Source of the DNA: Affinundibacterium flavidum
GTDB lineage: Bacteria > Pseudomonadota > Gammaproteobacteria > Burkholderiales > Burkholderiaceae_D
Direction of reading: 5' to 3'
DNA length: 60,388 nt
Assembly (NCBI RefSeq): GCF_014284175.1
Contig: NZ_JACOGA010000026.1
Location: 1-60,388, forward strand
Position 1 is the first letter of the stretch; the number at the start of each line of letters is the position of its first letter. Both the position numbers and the translations under genes were made by a program. Of this stretch, positions 8,539 to 18,052 are shown piece by piece. Under the pieces are notes generated by a model. The model saw nothing but the letters and a program-made list of their open reading frames with translations. It was not told where the DNA came from and did not search any database.

Positions 8539-9485
8539 GTAAAAATATGCAAGTCATCTCTATGCCAACGCCGGGAAAGCTGGCACAAACTCCCGCCACC
8601 CGGTCACCGGAAAAAATCGCCTACGAAAACAACAAACTGCATAAGCGTTTATGCCGCTTGGTAGGACAGGCGATAGGCGACTTCAATATGATAGAAGATG
8701 GCGACAAAATCATGGTCTGTCTGTCGGGCGGTAAAGACAGCTATGCCTTGCTCGATATTTTGATGACTTTGCGTGAACGTGCGCCGATCAATTTTGATAT
8801 CGTCGCCGTCAATCTTGATCAGAAGCAGCCTGGTTTTCCGGAAGATATCTTGCCAGCTTATTTGGATAAACTGGGGATCCCTTACCACATTGAAAATCAA
8901 GATACTTACAGCATCGTTAAGCGTTTGGTGCCGGAAGGAAAAACCACTTGCTCATTATGTTCGCGCTTGCGTCGTGGAATTTTGTATCGTGTGGCAGATG
9001 AATTGGGCGCCACCAAGATCGCGCTCGGCCATCATCGTGACGACATCATGGAAACCTTTTTCCTGAATATGTTCTTCGGTGGCAAACTCAAAGGTATGCC
9101 CGCTAAATTGCAATCGGATGACGGCAAACATATTGTTATTCGCCCTTTAGCTTATGTAAAAGAATCTGATACAGAACGCTATGCAGAGGTAAAACAGTTC
9201 CCCATTATTCCTTGCAATTTATGTGGCTCACAAGAAAATCTGCAGCGCAAACACGTCAAGCAATTGATGCGTGATTGGGATAAGCAACATCCGGGACGGG
9301 TCGATAATATTTTCTCAGCCTTATCGACGGTTGTACCTTCGCATTTGATGGACAAGGATTTATTTAATTTCCGCGACTTGGCCTTAACTGGCGAAGCGAT
9401 GGTGAATGGAGATATAGCCTTCGATGAAGAGCCTTGTGCGCCGCCGACGAATGCGGTGATTAATTTGAATCTGGAACAAGATTGA
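8535..9485 (+). CDS. ttcA: tRNA 2-thiocytidine(32) synthetase TtcA
   Basis: An ATP-dependent tRNA thiolase that modifies cytidine 32 of certain tRNAs using an iron-sulfur cluster. The PP-loop SGGKDS is at residues 64-69. Two cysteine pairs are visible at C139/C142 and C227/C230, from which the cluster ligands come. HHRDDIMET follows the PP-loop fold. The length of 316 aa is normal. The start is a GTG at 8535 that overlaps the folB stop; an ATG at 8547 is the alternative. An intrinsic terminator follows the gene. Confidence 0.95.
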   Translation: MSKNMQVISMPTPGKLAQTPATRSPEKIAYENNKLHKRLCRLVGQAIGDFNMIEDGDKIMVCLSGGKDSYALLDILMTLRERAPINFDIVAVNLDQKQPGFPEDILPAYLDKLGIPYHIENQDTYSIVKRLVPEGKTTCSLCSRLRRGILYRVADELGATKIALGHHRDDIMETFFLNMFFGGKLKGMPAKLQSDDGKHIVIRPLAYVKESDTERYAEVKQFPIIPCNLCGSQENLQRKHVKQLMRDWDKQHPGRVDNIFSALSTVVPSHLMDKDLFNFRDLALTGEAMVNGDIAFDEEPCAPPTNAVINLNLEQD

Positions 9486-9498
9486 GTGTTGATGTTTC

Positions 9499-9531
9499 TA
9501 AAAAATGCGCCTGATTGGCGCATTTTTTTTG
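9499..9531 (+). terminator. Rho-independent terminator after ttcA
   Basis: An A-tract is followed by the stem AATGCGCC / GGCGCATT with a short loop and then eight T residues. It ends the folM-folB-ttcA operon. Confidence 0.9.
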
Positions 9532-9534
9532 CCT

Positions 9535-9954
9535 GCGCTGTACGAGTTTTGCCGCTCCGGCACATTCGGTCTGACAACTAGAAAAATTTCATCCTGATAG
9601 GCGGGAATTCGTCACATATAAATCGTTGTTCATCGCATGCGTCGCCGCTTGACTATTGAGCCGATTAAACTGGACATGCTTTAAGTTTGAAATTGACTGT
9701 ACAGGCAATTTCTCGTGGATTTTAGGAGGAAAATGCATCACCGCTAAACAATCAGAGTGTTCAACATGTAAAAAAGCTGGTCTTTATCGCAATTAATAAT
9801 TATGTAATTTCAATAAGCTAGGATTATGATGCTGTTTTCAATTCGACACTTTTCTATTTGAATCATATTTTGCCCGCCTGGCGATTTGAAAAAATGCGGC
9901 AAGTTAAGACAAACGCGCGTGATGACTCTGCATCAATAAAAAAGAAAAGGAAAC
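9535..9954. other. Intergenic stretch upstream of the efflux operon
   Basis: About 420 bases between the ttcA terminator and the Yip1 gene. It is AT-rich towards its right end, where the promoter of the efflux operon must lie, but I see no clear promoter pair. There is no coding signal and no recognised RNA. Confidence 0.5.
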
Positions 9955-10653
9955 ATGATGTCTTCAAATGCAATCTCGGTAATAGCAAAATTATTTTTTG
10001 AACCCAAAGCAGCTTACATCGCTCTCAAAGAGAAACCGGCAGCTTGGGTGCCCCTAGTGATGATTATCCTTGGAAGCTTGATCGTGTTTTATTGGTATTT
10101 CGCGACGGTCGATCTTTCTTGGTTGATTGAACATACTATGGCTTCGCAACCAAATTTGAAACCTGAAGCGCGGACTGCAATGGCAAGTTTTATGACACGT
10201 AATGCCATGATGTATTCAACACTGGGCATTGTGTTTGCTTTGAGCCTCATCATTTATGCCGTTTTCGCTTTGTATTACTGGCTCGCATCTAAGGTGTTAG
10301 GTACTGAGATTACGTATGGCAATTGGTTCCATTTCACCGTGTGGACTAGTGTGCCGGCTCTGTTGGGATTGCCTTTGATGGCGATCCAGGTAGCAACTGG
10401 TCACGGTCAAGTGGCAATGGAAGATTTGAATATGCTGTCGATGAATTATCTAATTGCGCATGCTCCTTTAGGTGCACCGTGGGAGAGATTTTTGACAAAT
10501 ATAAGCATAACGACGCTGTGGACAGCCCTGTTATCTTTCGTCGGTTTGCGGGTTTGGACTGGACGTAGTACTGCTGCATGCGCATTTGCTGCACTGTTGC
10601 CGTATGTTTTCTTCTTCGGCTGCTGGGCATTAAAAATTACATTTTCTAACTAA
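9955..10653 (+). CDS. Yip1 domain inner-membrane protein
   Basis: A 232-aa membrane protein with about five hydrophobic helices (around residues 28-48, 80-105, 120-140, 175-195 and 205-228). The N-terminus FEPKAAYIALKEKP and the layout match bacterial Yip1 family proteins, whose function is not established. The start ATG follows an AAAGGAAAC ribosome-binding site. It is the first gene of an operon with the MacA-like adaptor, 12 bases before it, so it may assist assembly or membrane context of the efflux pump. Confidence 0.85.
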   Translation: MMSSNAISVIAKLFFEPKAAYIALKEKPAAWVPLVMIILGSLIVFYWYFATVDLSWLIEHTMASQPNLKPEARTAMASFMTRNAMMYSTLGIVFALSLIIYAVFALYYWLASKVLGTEITYGNWFHFTVWTSVPALLGLPLMAIQVATGHGQVAMEDLNMLSMNYLIAHAPLGAPWERFLTNISITTLWTALLSFVGLRVWTGRSTAACAFAALLPYVFFFGCWALKITFSN

Positions 10654-10665
10654 GCGGTAGCGACT

Positions 10666-11979
10666 ATGAACAAACGTAAACTGATCGGTATAGCAGCTGT
10701 GATTGCAGTGATTGCTGTGCCACTTGTGATTAAATTTAGCGGTAGTAAACCTAAGCTAGAAGTGGAATTGGCGGCAGTCAGCAAGAAGGAAATTCAGCCG
10801 TCGATTTTGGCATCGGGGAATTTCGTGTTTCGCCAGCAAGTGCAATTGTCAAGTGAAGTGATCGGCAAAGTCTCTGAAGTATTGGTGAAAGAGGGCGACA
10901 AGATACAAGAAGGGCAAGTCTTGTTGCGTCTCGACCCTACTTTGATCAAAGCCGAAGTGACACAGCAACGTGCAATTGTGCGCAGTGCGCAAGTGAATAT
11001 CGAACGTGCACAATTAAATGTTGATCGTCAACAAGTCAACGTCGATCGTAGTCGTCGTCTTGCCGAAGCGAAGTTTATCGACACCAGTAAATATGAAGAT
11101 GCTGTGCATCAGTTCAATGTCGCTAAAGTGGATTTGCATGCAGCGCGCGAGAGTATGCAGCAAGCGAGTGCAGCCTTAGATCAGGCATTAAAGCGTTTGG
11201 ATAAAACCGAAGTTAAAGCGCCGATCAGCGGTACCGTCACAGCCGTGCAAATTAAGATTGGTGAAACTGCAGTGGCGAGTGCGACTGGCATGGCGGGTTC
11301 TTCCCTGATGACGATTGCCGATGTCGGTAGCATCATGGCGGAAGTGAACGTGGATGAAGCAGATGTTGCCAAAGTCATGGTAGGACAAAAAGTAAAAGTC
11401 TATCCAGCAGCATTTGATGATCAACCTGTGGCTGGAACGGTGGAAGAAGTGTCGATGGCACCGAAAGTCGCGTTAGCTGGCGCGTCACAAGGCAAGAGCT
11501 ATGTTGTGAAATTGCGCTTAGCTGAAACGATGCTGGGCATACGTACTGGCATGACTTGTAGGGTGGAGATTATTACGGGTGGTGGTAGTCCGAAACCCGT
11601 ATTGCCTATACAAGCAATTTTGACTGGCGACAGTATGAAGCTGGATAAAGACGCCAAAGAAAGCAAAGACGCCAAAGAGGCCGCTAAAGGAGCTGGTGTG
11701 GTCTTTATCGTGAAAGACGGCGTCGCGCGCAAGAAGGAAGTCAAAGTTGGTATTGCTGATGATAATAATCAGGAAATCTTATCCGGTGTGGCAGAAGGCG
11801 ATATGGTGGTGACTGGCCCGGCACGTGTTTTGCGCGGCTTACGTGATGGTGATCAGGTTAAAGAATTGAAATCTGCCGACAAGGCTGACAAAGCAAGCGC
11901 AACCAAACCAGCTAGTGCATCCGCTTCTGCTACTTCTGCATCTAGTGTTTCAGCTAGCGCAGATGGGAAAAAGCCGTGA
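10666..11979 (+). CDS. MacA-like periplasmic adaptor (HlyD/RND family) of an ABC efflux pump
   Basis: A membrane-fusion protein of 437 aa with an N-terminal signal-anchor (residues about 5-24), a barrel/lipoyl half-motif (about 55-90), a long alpha-hairpin coiled coil (about 90-175), the second lipoyl half (KAPISGTVTAVQIKIGE) and beta-barrel domains. It should connect the MacB-type transporter to an outer-membrane channel. Two unusual low-complexity inserts are present: a Lys/Asp/Ala stretch near residue 325-345 and a Ser/Ala-rich tail after about residue 405. The gene overlaps the ATPase gene by 4 bases. Confidence 0.9.
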   Translation: MNKRKLIGIAAVIAVIAVPLVIKFSGSKPKLEVELAAVSKKEIQPSILASGNFVFRQQVQLSSEVIGKVSEVLVKEGDKIQEGQVLLRLDPTLIKAEVTQQRAIVRSAQVNIERAQLNVDRQQVNVDRSRRLAEAKFIDTSKYEDAVHQFNVAKVDLHAARESMQQASAALDQALKRLDKTEVKAPISGTVTAVQIKIGETAVASATGMAGSSLMTIADVGSIMAEVNVDEADVAKVMVGQKVKVYPAAFDDQPVAGTVEEVSMAPKVALAGASQGKSYVVKLRLAETMLGIRTGMTCRVEIITGGGSPKPVLPIQAILTGDSMKLDKDAKESKDAKEAAKGAGVVFIVKDGVARKKEVKVGIADDNNQEILSGVAEGDMVVTGPARVLRGLRDGDQVKELKSADKADKASATKPASASASATSASSVSASADGKKP

Positions 11980-12743
11980 TTACGCTGTCAGCTATCGAAA
12001 AAAATTATCAGATGGGGGATCAAACCGTGCATGCTCTGCGCGGTGTTGATCTGCACATAGAGCGCAATGAGTTGGTTGCGTTCATCGGTGCTTCCGGTTC
12101 TGGCAAATCGACCATGATGAATATTGTCGGCTGCTTAGATCGACCTACATCGGGCACTTATCGACTCAATGGGCGTGATGTAGCGACGATGGAGAGCGAT
12201 GAATTAGCCTTGGTGCGTAATGCAGAAATTGGCTTTATTTTTCAAAGTTTCCATCTGTTGCCACGTGCTACTGCATTAGATAATGTCGCACAGCCTTTGA
12301 TCTATCGTGGTCTTGGTTACAAGGAGCGAAATCGTCTGGCGGCGGAAGCATTGGATCACGTAGGCTTGGGATCGCGTATGCATCATCGTCCCAATGAATT
12401 GTCCGGCGGTCAAAGACAAAGGGTGGCGATCGCGCGTGCTCTGGTCGGTAAGCCAGCGATTTTGCTGGCCGATGAACCGACCGGTAATCTTGATTCCAGC
12501 ACTAGTTTGGAAATTCTGGATTTGATTAAAGAAGTCCATAGAAATGGTCAGACTGTTGTGATGGTCACGCATGAGCCCGATATTGCAGAGCAATGTCACC
12601 GCATTGTGCGCTTGCATGATGGTCGTGTCTTGAGCGACGTGCGTAATGTGCCGCGCACATCAAACGCATCAAACGCGTCAAACGAATCCAACGCATCCGA
12701 CCCAATCAACGCATCCAATATTTCGCACATGCCGAAGGAGTAA
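11976..12743 (+). CDS. MacB/LolD-type ABC transporter ATP-binding protein
   Basis: The ATPase of the efflux system (255 aa). Walker A GASGSGKST is at residues 39-47, the Q-loop at FIFQSF, the signature LSGGQRQR near 142-149 and Walker B ILLADEPTG near 160. The start is GTG at 11976 in a GTGA overlap with the adaptor gene. Family members end near residue 225. This one carries an extra tail made of repeats of Asn-Ala-Ser/Asn-Glu-Ser type (residues about 230-250), encoded by an imperfect tandem repeat at 12655-12725. The permease gene follows 2 bases later with a GAAGGAG ribosome-binding site. Confidence 0.93.
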   Translation: MITLSAIEKNYQMGDQTVHALRGVDLHIERNELVAFIGASGSGKSTMMNIVGCLDRPTSGTYRLNGRDVATMESDELALVRNAEIGFIFQSFHLLPRATALDNVAQPLIYRGLGYKERNRLAAEALDHVGLGSRMHHRPNELSGGQRQRVAIARALVGKPAILLADEPTGNLDSSTSLEILDLIKEVHRNGQTVVMVTHEPDIAEQCHRIVRLHDGRVLSDVRNVPRTSNASNASNESNASDPINASNISHMPKE

Positions 12744-12745
12744 GT

Positions 12746-13969
12746 ATGTTTCTATTATTAGAAAGTGTGCGTTCTGCATTGAACTCTATCCGTGCGCATC
12801 GTATGCGTAGTTTCTTGACTTCACTTGGCATTATCATAGGCGTTGCTTCTGTGATTACGGTGATCTCGCTGATTCAAGGCTTGTCAAAAAGTGTGACCAA
12901 ACAGTTCGAAGGCTTGGGCGGCAATTCTTTAACCATCACTGCGCATAACACCATGAAAGATGCGATGCGCGGCAAGTTTAATGAATTGCGATTTGAAGAC
13001 ATAGAACAATTGCGCACGCATGTCGATGAAATCGCCGACGTCAGTCCCTTATTTTTATTGTCGTCACCGACCGTGCGTTTTGGCAGCACGGAAACCACCG
13101 CACGCATTATGGCAACCACGCCGACTTACCAAGAGGTGCAGCAACGCTTTGCTAGTGTCGGGCGTTTCTTGAGTGATTCTGATGAGTCTAGTGCGCGTCG
13201 GGTTGCGGTGATAGGACCTAAGCTGATCGAGTCTTTGCATTTGCCTGACAATCCTATCGGTCAATACATCAGTTTCAGTAATGAGTGGTTCAAAATTATT
13301 GGAGTGATGGAAAAGCGCGGCGAATTATTCGGTATGTCACAAGACGATTATGTGATTGTTCCTTTTCGTACCGGACGTAGTTTGATGGGGAATAATCAGC
13401 GTCTGCGCAATATGCAATTCACGGTGTCATTGAAAGATATTTCCAAGTTGGAAGAAGTGAAACCACGCATTAAAGCCGTGATGCGTAAGTCGCACAAATT
13501 AGACGCCGACGCGCCCGATGATTTTGATATGGAATCTTCAGATCAATTATCAAAGAGTTTGGACAGTATTACGGCGACGGTGACTTTGGTCATGGGCGGT
13601 ATCGTTGGGATTGCCTTGTTAGTGGGCGGCATCGGCATCATGAATATCATGCTGGTATCGGTGACTGAACGCACACGTGAAATCGGTATCTGCAAAGCGA
13701 TTGGTGCACGTAGTCGCGACATCATGATGCAGTTTTTGATCGAGGCGGTGACGCTCTCGGTATTGGGTGGTTTGATCGGCTTGATACTCGGCTATGGTTT
13801 GGGATTTGGAATTTCGAAAATGATTCCTGATTTCCCGGATGCGGTCGTGCCATGGTGGGCGGTCGTGTTGTCGTTTGTCTTCTCCGCAGGCGTGGGTATT
13901 GTGTTTGGCGTTATGCCTGCCAGCAAAGCAGCGAAGCTTGATCCTATTGATGCTTTGCGCTATGAGTAG
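12746..13969 (+). CDS. MacB-type ABC transporter permease
   Basis: A permease of 407 aa with the MacB topology. There is one N-terminal helix (about 20-45, RSFLTSLGIIIGVASVITV), a large periplasmic domain (about 50-275) and three C-terminal helices. The FtsX-like block contains IGIMNIMLVSVTERTREIGICKAIGA. Together with the adaptor and the ATPase it should form a tripartite efflux pump for macrolide-like compounds, lipids or peptides; the substrate cannot be told. It is the last gene of the operon, and the terminator at 14059-14092 follows. Confidence 0.92.
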   Translation: MFLLLESVRSALNSIRAHRMRSFLTSLGIIIGVASVITVISLIQGLSKSVTKQFEGLGGNSLTITAHNTMKDAMRGKFNELRFEDIEQLRTHVDEIADVSPLFLLSSPTVRFGSTETTARIMATTPTYQEVQQRFASVGRFLSDSDESSARRVAVIGPKLIESLHLPDNPIGQYISFSNEWFKIIGVMEKRGELFGMSQDDYVIVPFRTGRSLMGNNQRLRNMQFTVSLKDISKLEEVKPRIKAVMRKSHKLDADAPDDFDMESSDQLSKSLDSITATVTLVMGGIVGIALLVGGIGIMNIMLVSVTERTREIGICKAIGARSRDIMMQFLIEAVTLSVLGGLIGLILGYGLGFGISKMIPDFPDAVVPWWAVVLSFVFSAGVGIVFGVMPASKAAKLDPIDALRYE

Positions 13970-14058
13970 GTTCGAAGTAAGTTCGGGGTAAGTGGAAATC
14001 GAAGTGGCAATCTAAGTTGGTTAGATTAGTTAGATTAGTTTGCTAGTGTGGGAAAATG

Positions 14059-14092
14059 AAAAGCAGCGGCACAAAAATGCCACTGCTTTTTT
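14059..14092. terminator. Bidirectional terminator between efflux and symporter genes
   Basis: The stem aaaagcagcggca / tgccactgctttt is flanked by an A-rich run on the left and a T-run on the right. It can therefore stop transcription from the efflux operon (+) and from the symporter gene (-). Confidence 0.85.
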
Positions 14093-14102
14093 ATTTGATC
14101 CT

Positions 14103-15386
14103 TTATTTATTCAGCCGTGAACTTAACCAGTCCTTACCTTCTACAATACGCGTCACCATCATCGCTGATACCAGATCGCCATTTGCATTGAGTAAAGTAG
14201 CAATCGGATCAACCAAGGTACCGATCACCATCGCCACGGGTAATGCCTGTTCCATAGGAAAACCAAATGCAGTAATCGCGAACACTTCACCAATGTAACC
14301 ACCGTTAGGAATGCCTCCTTCAACGACCGATACGATGACAGTAATCCCCATAATCGCTAACAGCATTTCCGGTGCAGAGAAGTCTTTGCCGAACATTGCA
14401 AACAGCAAAGCAAGTTTGATGATGGACGACATGCTCGAGCCATCTTTGTGGATAGGCGCACCTAATGGAATCACGATATTGCGTACATAATCGGGAATTT
14501 GCATTTTTTCCGCTGCCAATAAATTAGCTGGAATGGTGGCGATACTGCTGCAAGTGCCAATCGCGGTTAAGGCGGGTGTCAGATTGTTTTTCCAAAATAT
14601 ACTTAGCCCCAAACGCCCCGCAGCAAAGTAGGCATATAAGCTGAAGAAAATCACAAAATACGCGGCACAAGTAGCGTAATACAAGGCCAGCGGATGCACA
14701 TATACACCGAGTAATTGCGGTCCAAATACGCCGACCTGATACGCAAAGTAAGCGCCCAAACCTAGCGGTGCGATTTTCATGATCATCGCTAGCAACTGCT
14801 TCATGACTTCGTTCGCAGAATCAAGAAATTGCGCGAACGCTTTACCCTTTTCGCCAGCACGCAAGGTCGCAAAACCGACGAGCAGAGAAATCAAAATTAA
14901 GGCCAGCATGTTTTTGCGAGCCATCAATTCGAAGAAATCATTGACCGTTAATACTTGTGTCAAACTGGCACCCGCGCTTGGTGTCAAAGCTTGGTGCGCA
15001 CTAGCAGGATTATCAATCAAGGCTTGTGCCGCTATTGTGCGTAGAGTGTTGCCCTGATCAATTGGAAACAACAACATGACGCCCGCCATAACAGCCGCAG
15101 AAATCAAAACCGTCAGCAAAAATACGCCGGCGACGATGCCGAATAATTTCCCTAATCGTTCAGTCTTCTGTAAATTCGCAATCGATGAAGCGATGGTAAA
15201 AAACACCAGCGGAATGATGGCGGTAAACAAAAGATTGAGAAAAATATCGCCAATGAATTTGACGCCTTCTACTTTGTTACCAAAGATAAAACCGACCAAA
15301 CTTCCCAAACAAATGCCGCCTAATAGCAATAAGATGCTGGCGTAATTACGCAAGGTGCTGCCCGATTCACTAGCGACTGTTTGCAT
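14103..15386 (-). CDS. Dicarboxylate/amino acid:cation symporter (DAACS family)
   Basis: A secondary transporter of 427 aa with about eight helices and two re-entrant loops, of the GltP/DctA type. Visible family features are FFTIASSIANL, the serine-rich re-entrant loop GTCSSIATIP, the PLGAPIHKDGSSM block and DPIATLLNANGDLVSAMMV near the C-terminus. It should import a dicarboxylate or acidic/neutral amino acid with Na+ or H+. The GTCSSIATIPANL form of the loop is typical of the glutamate/serine branch rather than DctA, but the substrate stays open. The cyclophilin gene ends 8 bases upstream, so the two may be co-transcribed. Confidence 0.9.
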   Translation of the reverse strand: MQTVASESGSTLRNYASILLLLGGICLGSLVGFIFGNKVEGVKFIGDIFLNLLFTAIIPLVFFTIASSIANLQKTERLGKLFGIVAGVFLLTVLISAAVMAGVMLLFPIDQGNTLRTIAAQALIDNPASAHQALTPSAGASLTQVLTVNDFFELMARKNMLALILISLLVGFATLRAGEKGKAFAQFLDSANEVMKQLLAMIMKIAPLGLGAYFAYQVGVFGPQLLGVYVHPLALYYATCAAYFVIFFSLYAYFAAGRLGLSIFWKNNLTPALTAIGTCSSIATIPANLLAAEKMQIPDYVRNIVIPLGAPIHKDGSSMSSIIKLALLFAMFGKDFSAPEMLLAIMGITVIVSVVEGGIPNGGYIGEVFAITAFGFPMEQALPVAMVIGTLVDPIATLLNANGDLVSAMMVTRIVEGKDWLSSRLNK

Positions 15387-15394
15387 ATTTTTAC

Positions 15395-16234
15395 CTAGTC
15401 AATTTTGGCAGGAATAGTGACATCGCATACGCTGAAATCAGCACCTTTTTCGCGGCGCGTTTGTACGATAATTTTTTCCATCGCAGCCGAGCTGGCGACT
15501 CGCACGACCGGTCTATCTTTGGCAGGAAAATCGGCAAGCAGACGCACTGTTTGCATGATGTCGGGTTGCGCTGGCGGCTCGCCGTGCGTAATCTTTAAGA
15601 GCACATCATTGCCAATCACAATACGACCAAACACGGTGTAGTCACGATCAAGGCGGCGGCTGGCATCGAGCATAAAATAGAGTTCGCTATTTGCGGAATC
15701 ACGTGGTTCATTGCGCCCCATGCCTGCGACGCCCGGGCAATGCGCCCCCCATGAGCGCAAACTACCATTGCCGCCTTTGATGGCATCTGTCAGTGGCAGA
15801 GATTGAAACGGTACGCTACCCAGAAATCCTGTTGCGGCATCGCTGCTCAGCGCAGCAAAGTTACTCACTGCTGGATAAGCCAGTTTAAACATCATTTCCG
15901 GCGGTAGATTTGGATATGCAGTGCCACCACCATCTTTATTATTTGGGTTGCCGGTCTGCGCTACAAATTTGGCGATGACGCGATGAAATTGTAATCCGTC
16001 ATAGACTTTTTCACGTGTCAGTAATTTGATTCTTTCGACCGCTTTCGGTGCCATCTCCGGCCGCATTTCTATGACCATACGACCCTTGTTAGAATCAATA
16101 ATCAATGTATTTTCGGGATCGAGCGTACGCCATTGTTCTTGAGCTGTTGCCGGTAACGCCAGGCTTAATGCGCAAGCGCTGAACGTCAGAGAAGTGAATG
16201 CTAGTGGTAGGGCAGTGCGGCCAGAAAATTTCAT
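15395..16234 (-). CDS. Periplasmic cyclophilin-type peptidyl-prolyl cis-trans isomerase
   Basis: An exported protein of 279 aa with a signal peptide (residues 1-31, ending in PATAQ). A cyclophilin domain follows with YDGLQFHRVIAKFVAQTGNP (the catalytic Arg is in FHR), GMGRNEPRDSANSELYFML and DYTVFGRIVIG. It should catalyse proline isomerisation of envelope proteins. It is longer than simple cyclophilins because of inserts around residues 115-165 and a C-terminal extension of about 50 residues. It precedes the symporter gene closely. Confidence 0.9.
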   Translation of the reverse strand: MKFSGRTALPLAFTSLTFSACALSLALPATAQEQWRTLDPENTLIIDSNKGRMVIEMRPEMAPKAVERIKLLTREKVYDGLQFHRVIAKFVAQTGNPNNKDGGGTAYPNLPPEMMFKLAYPAVSNFAALSSDAATGFLGSVPFQSLPLTDAIKGGNGSLRSWGAHCPGVAGMGRNEPRDSANSELYFMLDASRRLDRDYTVFGRIVIGNDVLLKITHGEPPAQPDIMQTVRLLADFPAKDRPVVRVASSAAMEKIIVQTRREKGADFSVCDVTIPAKID

Positions 16235-16356
16235 GCGGACTCCAATATCAGGGTGACGAGAGGGTGACGGTGGTGTAAAGGCGGTGTAAAAACATTATCT
16301 AACTATTGTAGGGAAGCTAGCGATTATCAGCCAGCGCTATTTGCATTACTAACTAT

Positions 16357-16400
16357 GAAAAAAAAATGGCTAGAACCTGTGTAGATTCTAGCCATTTTTA
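16357..16400. terminator. Bidirectional terminator after the chemoreceptor gene
   Basis: The stem AATGGCTAGAA / TTCTAGCCATT, with an A-run on one side and a T-run on the other, lies between the chemoreceptor gene and the cyclophilin promoter. It can end the chemoreceptor transcript (-). Confidence 0.88.
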
Positions 16401-16426
16401 TGGTCATTTGAGATTAATGCCGACGT

Positions 16427-18052
16427 TCAATGCAACTGCGGTGCGCGCTTGATTTTAGTGCCGTGAGCGGTCGTCACCGGATCACCACGCATCTTAAACA
16501 TGTGCACCACTTGCGTTAACGTACCGGCTTGTTCCTGCATCGCAGCAGCAGCTGCCGCTGCTTGTTCAACCAGGGCGGCATTTTGCTGGGTCACATCGTC
16601 CATTTCACGAATCGCCACATTTACCTGTTCAATGCCTGTGGCTTGTTCATCTGATGCTTTGGTGATTTCTTCCATAATTTGTGTCACGTGCTGCACACTT
16701 TCGACGATTTCTTTCATCGTTTCACCCGCTTGATCGACCAATTGCGTGCCGCGCTTAACATTGTCGACCGAGTCGCCGATTAAGGTTTTGATTTCTTTAG
16801 CGGCACTCGCCGAGCGTTGCGCCAGGCTGCGTACTTCTGATGCGACCACCGCAAAGCCACGTCCTTGTTCACCCGCCCGTGCCGCTTCAACCGCGGCATT
16901 CAAAGCCAAAATGTTAGTTTGAAAAGCGATGCCGTCAATCACCGAAATAATATCGACAATCTTCTGTGATGACGTATTAATTTCGCTCATTGTATCGATC
17001 ACATCATTGACTACCGTGCCGCCCTTGATCGCCACACTCGATGCTGATGCCGCCATTTGATTCGCATTGCGGGCGTGAGACGAATTGAGTTTGACTGCGT
17101 CAGTTAGTGTCAGCATCGATGCAGAAGTTTCTTCTAATGCGCTTGATTGGCTCTCGGTGCGTGCAGATAAATCCATATTGCCTTGCGCGATTTCTGTCGA
17201 TGATGTGGCGATCGCATCGGTTCCTTTGCGCACTTCACGGATGATGTCACGCAGGCTGTTGCGCATACTGAATATCGAATACAGCAAGCTGGTTTGATTG
17301 TCAGTGTCGATGTCGATATGCACCGTTAAATCACCGGCGGCGATGGCACCGGTAATGTCCACTGCATATTGTGGTTCGCAACCTAGTTGCTTGACCAATC
17401 CACGCGAAATCACAAAGCCCAAAGCGAACAACAGCAAAGATAGTATGCCGACGGTAATCATCATTTGTATCGCACTTTGGTAAACAGCTTCGTCTATCGT
17501 ATCTAAATAAACGCCAGTGCCAATAACCCATGACCACTGTGCATTGAGTTTGACGTAAGCCAATTTAGGAACTGGTGTCGTGCTGTTTGGTTTTGTCCAC
17601 ATGTATTCCAAAAAGCCAGCACCTTTGCTCTTGGCGATATCGCGCATTTCGACGAATAATAATTTGCCTTTGCTGTCTTTGTTATCGGATAAATCTTGGC
17701 CGTCCATATTCGGTGAAATCGGATGCATGATCATGCGTGGATATGTGTCGTTAATCCATACATAACCATTGTCGCCATAGCGTAGAGTCTTGACAGCGGC
17801 GAGTGCCGCTTGTTTAGCATCGGCTTCGCTCATTTTGGCATCGGCTGCTAATTTTTGATAATGTTCAACCAGTGTATTCGCTAATTCCACGGTATTTTTT
17901 ACACTGTTTTGATGCTCTTTCAGTATCGCGTTTCTTTCGCTGTTTAAGAAAATCGCACTTAATATCACGATGCCCAAAATCGCACTGATAACTAATGCGC
18001 CCAAGCGTTTGCTGACACTGATTTGATGAAGCGGGCCGAACAAGCCTGACAT
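16427..18052 (-). CDS. Methyl-accepting chemotaxis protein with single Cache domain
   Basis: A transmembrane chemoreceptor of 541 aa. An N-terminal helix (about 18-40) is followed by a periplasmic sCache_2 domain (about 45-190) with GYVWINDTYPRMIMHP and the WSWVIGTGVYLD end motif. A second membrane helix (about 193-212), HAMP and a long signalling coiled coil come next. The conserved hairpin tip reads GIAFQTNILALNAAVEAARAGEQGRGFAVVA. The signal is probably a small organic acid, as for other sCache receptors. There is no C-terminal CheR-binding pentapeptide. It stands alone, without che genes nearby. Confidence 0.94.
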   Translation of the reverse strand: MSGLFGPLHQISVSKRLGALVISAILGIVILSAIFLNSERNAILKEHQNSVKNTVELANTLVEHYQKLAADAKMSEADAKQAALAAVKTLRYGDNGYVWINDTYPRMIMHPISPNMDGQDLSDNKDSKGKLLFVEMRDIAKSKGAGFLEYMWTKPNSTTPVPKLAYVKLNAQWSWVIGTGVYLDTIDEAVYQSAIQMMITVGILSLLLFALGFVISRGLVKQLGCEPQYAVDITGAIAAGDLTVHIDIDTDNQTSLLYSIFSMRNSLRDIIREVRKGTDAIATSSTEIAQGNMDLSARTESQSSALEETSASMLTLTDAVKLNSSHARNANQMAASASSVAIKGGTVVNDVIDTMSEINTSSQKIVDIISVIDGIAFQTNILALNAAVEAARAGEQGRGFAVVASEVRSLAQRSASAAKEIKTLIGDSVDNVKRGTQLVDQAGETMKEIVESVQHVTQIMEEITKASDEQATGIEQVNVAIREMDDVTQQNAALVEQAAAAAAAMQEQAGTLTQVVHMFKMRGDPVTTAHGTKIKRAPQLH

